Source: an uncultured Verrucomicrobiae bacterium (GTDB lineage Bacteria; Verrucomicrobiota; Verrucomicrobiia; Limisphaerales; AAA164-E04). Taken from it: a stretch of DNA of 64,000 bases. This document shows, piece after piece, positions 48,495 to 57,329 of this stretch (position 1 is the stretch's first letter; the number at the start of each line of letters is the position of its first letter). The translations under genes were made by a program, and so were the position numbers. The notes beneath the pieces are model-generated. The model had not been told where the DNA came from, did no database searches, and saw nothing but the letters and a program-made list of their open reading frames with translations. The stretch spans positions 3,550,876 to 3,614,875 of the forward strand of contig OX638380.1 in the NCBI GenBank assembly GCA_951813855.1, given 5' to 3'.

Positions 48495-49705
48495 TCAATT
48501 CGCGAGTTCGTAAATCATTCGAAGATCTGTCCCAGGATAAGTCGCGCCTAATCCATTCAATTCGGAAAATAATCCGTTGAGCGCTTGATCTAATCCAGTG
48601 CTGCCAAGCCCAAGAACTTGAACCCGTAATGACTTCGCTTGATCTTCAGGAATAATATTGGCTTTGGCCCGATATAAAGCTTGAAGCAGTTTGCGAGCGT
48701 TGCGCTTTTTTCCTTGAGCCAGGATAATCGGGCTCATCATTCGTACTTCGGTTCGATAAGCCATCATCCGGATCGTATCATAGATTAATCGATCGACGGA
48801 CGGCAAGGTTTGCAGTGGTTCTGATAACTGTCCATTTTTGACGTGCGTCGGGGTTGCTTCGAGCTTTGTTTTTAAGGTTTGCGCTTCGGATTCGGCTTGG
48901 GCTGATTCAGATTCATATTTCATTCGAACGTTTCTTGACAAAGCCGGTTCAGCCAATCGATTTCTGAGTCGGCCTGGCCGAAGCTTGGTTAGTTTCATTT
49001 CTTTGTTCAGTTGTCGAGCTTCGGGATTGACGACTCGGGCTTCAGGATCGATTTCTTCGAGACCCTGAGTGGTTAAGGAATCCAAATTAAATTCTTGTCG
49101 CATATATTTAAAGAAGTTTTCTTGAGACCACCTTGAAAACATTGCTCCAGCGACTTGGGGCCTCGGCAGAGTCGGATGGGTAGTCACCATTGACAACTGC
49201 CTGCCATCTTCAAGCCGTCTTCTGATTTCCCTGACGTTCAGGCGTTTGGTTAGTGGCATGGTTTGTTCGGCCAACCACATTTTTCTCGTGAGAGTTTCCG
49301 CCGGGCCGTACCGGGGGACTTCGGTTTCCCGGAAGGCGGTTGCCGACCAATCTTCGCTTTGCCGATTCTTGGTCCAAGTAATCACCGCGATGCCGGCTTT
49401 GGCTAGATTCTCAAATAATTTCGGAGACCATCCTTCGCGATCGAATACTAAAGTAACCGAGGGATCAATCGAAGTGGTTCGGGTCAGGTCAGGATCTGGT
49501 TCTCCCACTTTCCCGTTCTGTCTCAATTCCGGGACGATCACTTGTTCGATCATTGCCACCATTTTGGGGTCGAGAGCTTGATGCAGGCACATCAAAGGAC
49601 TGCCTCCCAAGGCATCAAGCCAATAACCCGCCGTAGCGGGAAGACATAGCTTCTCTCGCGAGACATAGTGCTTGGGAAGATTTCCCCGGCGACCGGTATC
49701 AACCT
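48495..49705 (-). pseudogene. IS-A transposase, C-terminal part
   Basis: Continues the protein begun at 52882: KVDTGRRGNLPKHYVSREKL, CLPATAGYWLDALGGSPLMC, TLVFDREGWSPKLFENLAKA (probable catalytic Asp) and WSQENFFKYMRQEFNLDSL (probable Glu). An internal TTG (49610) could start a 371-residue piece. The family is a DDE transposase that I cannot place in a named IS family. Confidence 0.78.
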
Positions 49706-51863
49706 TAGCCCAAGTTTGTCAATTTGACCGGTCTAGAAATTATTTTAGCTCAAATTGCCCCAGACTTGCTGCCGAATCACGAAACGTTTTATTAACGAAA
49801 GTCAGTCGCTGACTGACTTTGCGAGCTTTCCATCCTCAGGTTACCTGCCCAGCAATCCAAATGTAGTACCATAATCGTCAAAAAATCTGTTGCCCCCCTC
49901 TTGCTCTCGGATATTTTCTCGCCGTATGTTCGTTTGCAAAACGAAAACGAGAACCGGTAAAGAGGGCCAAAACTATGACACCTATCGCTTGGTTCGCTCC
50001 TACCGGGATAACCATCGGGTTCGTCAGAAGACGCTGCTCAATTTGGGATCCGATTTCGAGATTGAGTCGAAGCAATGGCCTCTGTTGTGTTCTAAAGTCG
50101 TGGAATTGCTTCAAGGTTCTCAACCCTTGATACCGCTCAAATGCTCTCCGGAGATGGAGCACAAGGCGAAATATCTTTACGCCCAACTCGTGGAACGCCA
50201 AGCCACTCGAATCGAGGAAATCGCCGGCGAAGATCCTTTAGACCAAGGAGAATTCCAAGCCGTCGATCTGGATAACGCGTCCTTGATCCTCAGCCGCTCG
50301 GTGGGAGTCGAGCATGTCGCTCTCTGGGCGATCGAAACCCTGGGATTACGAGCGATCCTGCGCCGGCACGGCCTCCGGGAAATTCAATGCCATGCGATCC
50401 TCGGCTCGGTCATCGGTCGGATGGCTGCTCCCGGATCGGAGCGACATACTAATCGGTGGCTCAGAGAGAGCAGTGCTTTGGGCGAACTCTTGAAAAGAGA
50501 CTTTGAAACCATGGGGCACAGTCAGTTGTATCGAGCTTCGGACGCCTTGATATCACGGCAGGAGAAAATCGAATCGGACTGGTATCACGGCCTGCAGACG
50601 ATCTTCGATTTAAAACCGACCATTACCCTTTATGACTTGACCAACACCTACTTCGAGGGTCAAGCGCGGAAGATTCCAGAAGCTCAGCGGGGTCGCTCGA
50701 AAGAGAAGCGAAGCGATGGTCCCTTATTGACGCTGGCTCTGGTTCTGGACAGCCGTGGCTGGGTTCGCCGATCGAAAGTTTTCGCGGGCAACGTGAGCGA
50801 AAATCAAACCTTGGCCGCAATGCTGGAATCGCTGGCGGTTCCGGCGGAAGCGACTGTGATTATGGATTGCGGCATCGCCACGGAGGCCAATCTCCGCTGG
50901 CTCCGGGAACGCGGCACTCGCTACCTGACCGTGAGTCGTCAGCAGGAACGGATCTTCGACCCGGAGGGGGCGACGGAGGTCGAGACGGCTTCGGGACCTT
51001 CCGTTTATTTGCGGAAAGAAGTCCAGGAAAATGGCGAAGTCTTCTTGTATTGTCATTCAGAGCAGCGCGAGGAAAAGGAGCGGGCGATGCAGGAATCGTC
51101 CGACCAGAAGTTTACCGCCCAACTCGAACGGTTACAGGCTGGACTCAGTCGGCCACGCCGAATCAAGCGGCGGGACAAAGTGCACCAGAAAATCGGCCGC
51201 CTGAAGCAACAATACTCGGCCGCAGGACAACACTACGACATCCAGGTGATCCCCGATGACCAAAATCCCCAAAACGCCAAGAGCATCACTTGGAACCATC
51301 ATCCCAAGCCTGGCTCCAAAGCCACCCATCCCGGAGTGTATTGCTTGCGGACCAATCAAGATCAATGGGATGAGTCAACCCTCTGGAAAACCTATATCAC
51401 GCTGACGGATCTGGAAGCGGTATTCCGATCCCTTAAATCCGAACTCGGCTTGCGCCCCAGCTACCATCAAACCTCCCGACGCGCGAAGGGACATCTGTTC
51501 CTTTCCGTATTGGCCTACCAATTGGTCCAAACGATAAGAACGCGCTTACGTGCCAAGGGTATCACCGACAGCTGGAATACCATCCGGGACACGTTGAACG
51601 ACCACAAGCGGGTTACCGGCGTTTATCGCCGAATCGATGGCACTACCGTTCACGTGCGCCGAGCCGTTTCCGCGGAACCGAAGCAGCGGGAAATCTATGA
51701 AGCTCTGGGCATTAATTCCGCCCCAGGGGGAGTGCGTAAATCCAAGGCTTAACCTTAGGCTTAAATCACAAAATGATGGAAATGTAATGCCCTACGATTT
51801 TTAAAATGATCGAATTCCTTGGGAAAAACGCATTTTCTAGACCAGACTGACAAACTTGGGTTA
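49706..51863 (+). mobile_element. IS1634 element
   Basis: 2158 bp bounded by inverted repeats TAGCCCAAGTTTGTCA (left) and TAACCCAAGTTTGTCA (read inward from the right), both followed by a shared TCTAGA within 20 bases. Inserted in the IS-A transposase gene. Flanks (AACCT and GAATG) show no clear duplication. Confidence 0.85.
49926..51752 (+). CDS. IS1634 family transposase
   Basis: An intact 608-residue IS4-superfamily transposase of the IS1634 group. Catalytic segments are ITLYDLTNTYFEGQ (Asp), TVIMDCGIATEANLRWL (Asp) and LEAVFRSLKSELGLRPSYHQ (Glu), with a long insertion between the second Asp and the Glu. I prefer the ATG at 49926 (MFVCKTKTRTGKEG) to the TTG 12 codons earlier. GC-rich, with codon use like the host chromosome. 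Confidence 0.92.
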   Translation: MFVCKTKTRTGKEGQNYDTYRLVRSYRDNHRVRQKTLLNLGSDFEIESKQWPLLCSKVVELLQGSQPLIPLKCSPEMEHKAKYLYAQLVERQATRIEEIAGEDPLDQGEFQAVDLDNASLILSRSVGVEHVALWAIETLGLRAILRRHGLREIQCHAILGSVIGRMAAPGSERHTNRWLRESSALGELLKRDFETMGHSQLYRASDALISRQEKIESDWYHGLQTIFDLKPTITLYDLTNTYFEGQARKIPEAQRGRSKEKRSDGPLLTLALVLDSRGWVRRSKVFAGNVSENQTLAAMLESLAVPAEATVIMDCGIATEANLRWLRERGTRYLTVSRQQERIFDPEGATEVETASGPSVYLRKEVQENGEVFLYCHSEQREEKERAMQESSDQKFTAQLERLQAGLSRPRRIKRRDKVHQKIGRLKQQYSAAGQHYDIQVIPDDQNPQNAKSITWNHHPKPGSKATHPGVYCLRTNQDQWDESTLWKTYITLTDLEAVFRSLKSELGLRPSYHQTSRRAKGHLFLSVLAYQLVQTIRTRLRAKGITDSWNTIRDTLNDHKRVTGVYRRIDGTTVHVRRAVSAEPKQREIYEALGINSAPGGVRKSKA

Positions 51864-52882
51864 GAATGCCCAGCGACTAACAAAGTCGCCGCGGCATTCT
51901 GCGGTTGGTTCATCCAATCACGGAACACGTTCTTTTGCCAAGTCCGAACCGACCATTCGTTTTCGGACAGATGGCGTAATTTCCCTCGCAAGGTCTTAAC
52001 TTCAGGGCATCGGTCCAAGCCCAGGATAATTCCCCATTCGCCCGGGGCTTCATAGCGGATAGCTTCAGGATTCCGAACCCTGGCCAAACTGAGAAAGGCG
52101 AGAAAATTCAAAATCGTCGTCACGCCGTAATAACCTTTCGAAAGCTTCAGATATTCGTGGACCCCATGATGCAATCCTTCTTGAATCAAGATCGGCAAGG
52201 CGGTTAGGACGCCACCGTTTTCCACGGCTTTATGGGCCTTGTCGAAAGGAGGCTTTGCCGCCGCCAATTTCCCCTTGGCAGCCAACTGACGCCCCATCAC
52301 GTCATGAGTCGCACGACCTCTCGACGTCTGCTGGTCCTTGGTATTTCGTTCGGAACGTTCCGTGGCCTTAGCCAGCTTTTTCTCGGTTTCGAGAGCCTCC
52401 GTCTTCAAAGGCTTTGACGGCACTTGAATCAGTCCCGCTTTACAACCCAAATGAAAGGTGACCGGATTGATTCCCAGAACCTTGGCGGCACCGCGTTGAC
52501 TCTTCCCCTCGGCTAGCAGTTGAATTCCTGATTCAATGATCTTTGGAGTCAGAACTGTGCGGCCTCGACCCGTTTTTTTTTCAAAGAAAGAAGCCATTCC
52601 CTTGGCACGGAATTGAGCCGAGGTAGACGACACCGTGTTTCGATGGACTCTAAACACTTCGGTCAAACGTTTCTGAGAAATCTTATTCGTCACATGAAGC
52701 ATGCCAATGATCAGGCGCCGCGAAGCCTGGTCTTTATCGGCATGCTGAAATATCGGTTCCAAATCGGAAAAATAACAGGTCATGCCGTCTTGCGATGACA
52801 TCGCAATTTGGCCATCGATAACGATCGCATTTTGAGGCTGAGAATCGAAATTAAACGAGTTCCGTGATTCGCATTTGTGCAC
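51864..52882 (-). pseudogene. IS-A transposase, N-terminal part
   Basis: Starts at GTG 52882, 119 bases inside the element end. It has an N-terminal helix-turn-helix region (TNKISQKRLTEVFRVHRNTV, LLAEGKSQRGAAKVLGINPV) and a central helical domain (GYYGVTTILNFLAFLSLARV, PGEWGIILGLDRCPEVKTLR). The true frame is lost at LLVAGHS, where IS1634 enters; a run-on frame continues to 51761. Its N-terminal 90 residues align closely with the gene at 63611. Confidence 0.82.
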
Positions 52883-53001
52883 AATTGTATTATTAGCGCA
52901 AAATTTCGAAATGTCAACCGCATTTTTCGAAAAAAGCTGATTTTATTGGCTTTTGATGAATTTTAATGGTTTCTATGGTTAAGTCATGTCAGGAAGTCTG
53001 A

Positions 53002-53935
53002 GATTGGGCGTAACTTGCATCGGGATTCCTTCCAAATATCTCTTTAATCTGGGCTTGCCGTTTTTCGTCCAGTGAATCATACCTGCCTTCTAGAGTGCGT
53101 AGCATTTTTCCAGCTGTCCAAGTTTAGCATAGCTATTGTCTAAAATGGCAGTTGCCCATTCGGGCAGCTTGGAAAGTTGTGGCGGTGCCCATGCCCGGCC
53201 AGCTGGCGGAGATACTCCGTTAAACGGAAGATAGGAGTCATTACCTCCTGCCTTGCCCCCGCTCAGATCCGTCGTGGTGAAACGACCTCTTTTATCTTTG
53301 AACGTGTAAAGCGCATCGATTTGATCTTTTGACATCGGCTTTTGATCGCCGTGAAAAACAAAAGATTTGGTTTTCGCGTAATAGAGTATCGTGTCCGTAA
53401 TTGTTTCAAACCGACGAATAGAAAGAGGATGAGCATTGGCTCGTTTCCATACTATCTCATTTCGGAAGTTCGGGCGCCCGAAAAGGCTATCCATCAGTAT
53501 CTTGAGATAGTGCGATGCTGTGGGGTCGCAGTGGAGATAAACGTTGCCTGTCGGTTTGAGAACGCGATGCATTTCGACAAGGCGTTGAGCCATCATGCCG
53601 AGATAGGCGGCCATGCCCTTGCCGTGCGCCAAACGAGCCGTATCGAATACGGCAAAGGTCGCAGGGTCGCGTTCTTGTAGGAGTGCCAAATAGACGCGAT
53701 CGGCATCATCGAACGTCCATGCGTCCTTGAAGGCCGCACCTGCCGCCTGGCTTCCTATCGGCGCTTCAAATTCTTGATTCGAATTGAATGGCGGATCGAG
53801 ATAGATTAGGTCAACGGACTTGGAGTTGAGTCCGCGCAGGACATGGAGATTATCTCGTGTCCAGATCGTTCGATTTTTCCAGTTAGCTTTGTTGCCGGTT
53901 CCCCTCTCTTCCAACTTGGGGTGATTTTCGCTCAT
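53002..53935 (-). pseudogene. DNA methyltransferase-HNH fusion, N-terminal part
   Basis: Starts MSENHPKLEERGTGNKANWK at 53935. It carries the catalytic motif IV DPPFNS and the following VYLHCDPTASHYLKILMDSL and NEIVWKRANAHPLSIRRFET segments of a beta-class (N4-cytosine/N6-adenine) methyltransferase. After GQLEK one A is missing from a run, so the annotated frame stops at 53090. The shifted frame continues MLRTLEGRYDSLDEKRQAQI up to the IS-A end. The gene thus has a frameshift as well as the IS interruption. Confidence 0.85.
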
Positions 53936-54310
53936 TGATAATCTCTTCGTGCTCTCGGAAAGTCTGCACGAATTCGCATGTGCTAGTCAATTAGATAATT
54001 CCCTTTGTTATCGATTATCGTTCAAGCCGACTATGGCGGGCACGGTCGCTTGCCTCGGAGGCAGCGGGGAGCGACGGAGGACCGGCGCTTCTGCGGGACG
54101 AGCGATAAACAATGGATTTCGCATGGATTTTTTCGTAGGCTCCCGGTTCGGAAGTTGGCGACCACGGTATTTGACGCTTCGGGCGGCGTTAAATGAATCT
54201 TCTCTGCGGAAGTGCCGGTCCCGATTTCGAACGTCACCGAGTCGCGAGAAGACCGTCGTCTTTGAACTCGGAAGATCGGAAACGACGAATAGCCCGGCGG
54301 AATCGACGAT
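53936..54310 (+). other. Gap with no recognisable gene
   Basis: 375 bases between the divergent methyltransferase and Uma2 genes. Short frames only; presumably contains their promoters, none of which I can define. Confidence 0.4.
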
Positions 54311-54901
54311 ATGAGCGAAGAACAACAGACGCCTCAGGAATATCTGGAGCAAGAGCGGAAACAGGACGGTCGTACCGAATACGTGGGCGAGCGGGCGGGG
54401 GAACAGATTACCGGCAATTTACTGCACACCCTGCTGGCGACCAACGTGGCCGGGGAGTTGAGGCATCGCCTGAAGGGCGCGGATTGCCGCGTGCTCAATT
54501 GCGACATGAGACTGTCGGTGCCGAGTACCGGGCTGTTCGCCTATCCGGATGTGCAGGTGGTGTCCAAGTCTCCGGAATTCGTCGACGCCAAGGAGGATAC
54601 GCTCGTCAATCCCCACGTGATCGTTGAAGTGCTTTCCGACAATTCGGCGGCTTGGGATCAGGGCGGGAAATTCTGGCATTATCGCCACATCGATTCGTTG
54701 ATGGAATATCTCTTGATCTCCCACCGAAGTTGGCTGGTCGACCATTATTTGAAGCAGACCGGAGGGGCTTGGATTCTGCGTTCGGTCGAAGGCAAGGAAG
54801 GGCTTCTGCAGTTGGTTTCCGCCAAGTGTCAACTGCCCTTGGCCGAAATCTACGGCAACTCGGGAATCAGTCCGGCGGTAAAGCCTCGAACCGGTAATTG
54901 A
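54311..54901 (+). CDS. Uma2 family protein (DUF820)
   Basis: A 196-residue member of the Uma2/DUF820 family, restriction-endonuclease-fold proteins of unknown substrate that are expanded in cyanobacteria and PVC bacteria. Family features: RTEYVGERAGEQITGN, AYPDVQVVS with the catalytic-type Asp, NPHVIVEVLSDNSAAWD with the E-x-L motif, and WHYRHIDSLMEYLLI. Often called putative restriction endonuclease, but nuclease activity is not shown. The gene is followed closely by a TIM-barrel isomerase gene. Confidence 0.9.
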   Translation: MSEEQQTPQEYLEQERKQDGRTEYVGERAGEQITGNLLHTLLATNVAGELRHRLKGADCRVLNCDMRLSVPSTGLFAYPDVQVVSKSPEFVDAKEDTLVNPHVIVEVLSDNSAAWDQGGKFWHYRHIDSLMEYLLISHRSWLVDHYLKQTGGAWILRSVEGKEGLLQLVSAKCQLPLAEIYGNSGISPAVKPRTGN

Positions 54902-54915
54902 GCGGGGGAAGCGAT

Positions 54916-55803
54916 ATGATATTGACTGGCATTGCGGACGAGGCGGGAGCTTCGCTTGACACTCAGATCCGGGCGACCCTGGAATTGGGGTGGGATTGCA
55001 TCGAGGCTCGAACGGTGGAAGTGCCTGGGTTTCCCAAGGCTAATCTGCACGATCTGGAAGAGGAAGCGTTCGCGCTGGCGGAGCGCCGGTTGGGCGAGGC
55101 GGGAGTCAAGGTGTATGCCTTCGGTTCGACCATCGCCAACTGGGGCAAGAAGGTACAGGACCCGTTCGATTTGTCCGACGTGAAGCGGGCCATCGACCGG
55201 ATGCAACGGCTCGGTGCCCAGTATGTCCGCATCATGAGTTACGCCGTCAACGAAGGCGAAGATCAGATGGTCGAAAGGCGGTTCGCTCAAGTAAAAGAAA
55301 TCGTCGATCGATTTTTGGACGCCGGGTTGACCCCGATGCACGAGAACTGCATGAACTACGGCGGCAAGAGTTGGCGGCATGCCTTGGAACTGCTGGAACG
55401 CGTCCCTGGTCTCAAATGGGTTTTCGATACCGCTAATCCCGTGTTCAACGACGACCGGAGCCGTCCCGCGCCTCATCCCAAACAGGATCCCTGGGAATTC
55501 TGGACTCACGTCAAGGATCAAGTCGTTCATATCCATATCAAGGACGCGATCTGGAATCCGGAGAAGAACGACGCCGACTACACTTTGCCCGGCGACGGGC
55601 ACGGGGCGGTTCGCCGGATTTTAACGGACGCCTTCCAAAGCGGTTACGACGCCGGAATTTCCATCGAGCCGCATTTGGCCGTCGTGTTCCACGATGATTC
55701 GGTTAACGCCTCGGATCAGGAAATCTATGATAGTTACATCCGTTATGGCCGCCGGATGATGGAAGTAATCGACGAGGTTAAGGCGGACCTGTCGATCGCG
55801 TGA
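54916..55803 (+). CDS. Sugar phosphate isomerase/epimerase-like TIM barrel
   Basis: A 295-residue AP-endonuclease-2-superfamily protein. Expected metal ligands are in TPMHENCMNYGG (Glu), WVFDTANPVF (Asp), VHIHIKDA (His) and GISIEPHLAV (Glu). The ATG at 54916 follows GGGGGAAGC, a strong ribosome binding site, so I use it although the frame opens earlier. Members isomerise or epimerise ketose substrates in sugar or inositol breakdown. Confidence 0.88.
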   Translation: MILTGIADEAGASLDTQIRATLELGWDCIEARTVEVPGFPKANLHDLEEEAFALAERRLGEAGVKVYAFGSTIANWGKKVQDPFDLSDVKRAIDRMQRLGAQYVRIMSYAVNEGEDQMVERRFAQVKEIVDRFLDAGLTPMHENCMNYGGKSWRHALELLERVPGLKWVFDTANPVFNDDRSRPAPHPKQDPWEFWTHVKDQVVHIHIKDAIWNPEKNDADYTLPGDGHGAVRRILTDAFQSGYDAGISIEPHLAVVFHDDSVNASDQEIYDSYIRYGRRMMEVIDEVKADLSIA

Positions 55804-55904
55804 GCGCTCCGGGCAAAGGGGCCTTCCTTTCGACCGTCCGGGCCGGGCCGGAAAGAGCGGTCGTTTGTCGTGCGGCGTCCCGGCGGCGGGGACTGCAGGC
55901 GTGA

Positions 55905-57329
55905 TCAAGCTCTGATGGCGTCGATCGCCTGGAACTCGCGATCGTCGGGGCCTAGCTTTCCCTTGGCGCCCATCGCTGCGATCATCGTGTTGTAAACGTC
56001 TAGGCCTTCGGCGGAGACGTCCATGATCTGTCCGGTTTTAAACCGGCCTTCGGCTCCGGTTAGGGCGTGAAACACGCCGGAGAGCTCGCGCTTGACGTTC
56101 GAGTGGCGGCCGTCCCCGGATTCGGTCGAAACCGTGAACAGGGAGTTTTCGAGGATCGAACGGCCGTTAGCTTCCAGACTTTCCGAATCGTCGAGCAATT
56201 GCAGGAAGTAGGCGACCTCGCGCATCTTCATATGAGCGTGCGCCCGGAGTTGTTCGTTGGTCTTCTTCTCGTTGAACTGATGCCACCATTCGTGACTGCA
56301 ACCTTGCGATCCGGAGGCGCCCAACTGCGCGGCATCGTCGAAGGTGTAGATTTTGCGGCCGCCGTAGTGGTAGTCGCCGGTCACGCGCAACCGTTCGCCG
56401 GCCGCAAGGAAAGTGATGGCCCCGAACCGGGCGCGATCCATTTTGATGGCCAAGGCGTAAAGTTCGGCCATCAGCCGCCATTCTTCGACCAGATCGTCGA
56501 GTTTCATGTCGATGCCTTCTCCGCCGGGATCGGCTCGTCCGCCGTGAGCCAGCTGTGATCTGGGAGGAAGAGGCGGCGCTCCTTCGATCCGGTCGGAAGA
56601 TTCGTAGGCCCGTTGTTCCAGTTCCCTGATCCGGTCCAAATGATCGTTCAAACGAGATTTGGAAGCCGAGCCCAAGGGAGAAAGAGGTCCGGTGAAACGC
56701 TGGTATTGTTCGATAACCGAATCGAGCACGCTCCGTTTCAACCGTTCGGTTCGTTCTTCGGATTGGCCGTCGCCGTACTCGAGTTGGCCGAATATGCGAT
56801 CGAACAAATCCCGGGGCTTTTCCTGCATGGCCGCCGCCACTGTTCCGTCGACGTTGTAACTATGAACGTATCGGCTGACCCGGCTGCGGCGAAAGAACGT
56901 GCCGGCGACGAGGGAAGGGGGCAAATTGCCGGGCAGGCCGTCGGGATAGCAGCCGGCGCGAACGACCTGATCCAGGGAGGGGCCGCCCGACTTGGCTTCG
57001 CCATTGGGCGGTTCGGCCGTGAAGGCTCCCGAAGCGCCGTCGAAATGGGCGTTGATTCCGGACTCGTCGCACCGGATTTGATCGACGTTGCGCAGGATCA
57101 GCAACTTGTCGGCTAGCGGTTGGAGCGGTTCGAGCACGCCGTCGAATCCTTCGGATTGCAACGGGGCGGGAATGCCCAATCCGAAGAACACATTAAAGGC
57201 CCGCGCGGGAATCTCTGCCCGGGGGTCCGGCGGAGCGGCCGTCAGCATCTCTTCCAGCAGGGGCAACCCGACAGTGACCGAACCTAATCCCTTAAGCAGG
57301 GTGCGGCGGCTGAGCTTGGCGTGGTTCAT
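55905..57329 (-). CDS. DUF1552 protein, exported
   Basis: A 474-residue protein of the DUF1552 family, typical of Planctomycetota, Verrucomicrobiota and some Acidobacteriota. It starts with a Tat-type signal (SRRTLLKGLGSVTVGLPLLE). Family segments include FFGLGIPAP, SLDQVVRAG, LYALAIKMDRARFGAITFLA and CSHEWWHQFNEK. The function is unknown; it is normally encoded with a PSCyt1/DUF1592-type protein, as here, with a four-base overlap (ATGA). Confidence 0.9.
   Translation of the reverse strand: MNHAKLSRRTLLKGLGSVTVGLPLLEEMLTAAPPDPRAEIPARAFNVFFGLGIPAPLQSEGFDGVLEPLQPLADKLLILRNVDQIRCDESGINAHFDGASGAFTAEPPNGEAKSGGPSLDQVVRAGCYPDGLPGNLPPSLVAGTFFRRSRVSRYVHSYNVDGTVAAAMQEKPRDLFDRIFGQLEYGDGQSEERTERLKRSVLDSVIEQYQRFTGPLSPLGSASKSRLNDHLDRIRELEQRAYESSDRIEGAPPLPPRSQLAHGGRADPGGEGIDMKLDDLVEEWRLMAELYALAIKMDRARFGAITFLAAGERLRVTGDYHYGGRKIYTFDDAAQLGASGSQGCSHEWWHQFNEKKTNEQLRAHAHMKMREVAYFLQLLDDSESLEANGRSILENSLFTVSTESGDGRHSNVKRELSGVFHALTGAEGRFKTGQIMDVSAEGLDVYNTMIAAMGAKGKLGPDDREFQAIDAIRA

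Larger units (their letters stand above)
48453..53001 (-). mobile_element. IS-A, unclassified IS holding an IS1634 element
   Basis: Ends are inverted repeats TCAGACTTCCTGAC (48453) and its inverse (to 53001). Flanking GAT on both sides may be a 3-base duplication. Its transposase gene runs right to left and is split by IS1634 (49706-51863). Other copies: an end fragment at 24350-24546 and the start of a related element at 63490. Confidence 0.82.
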
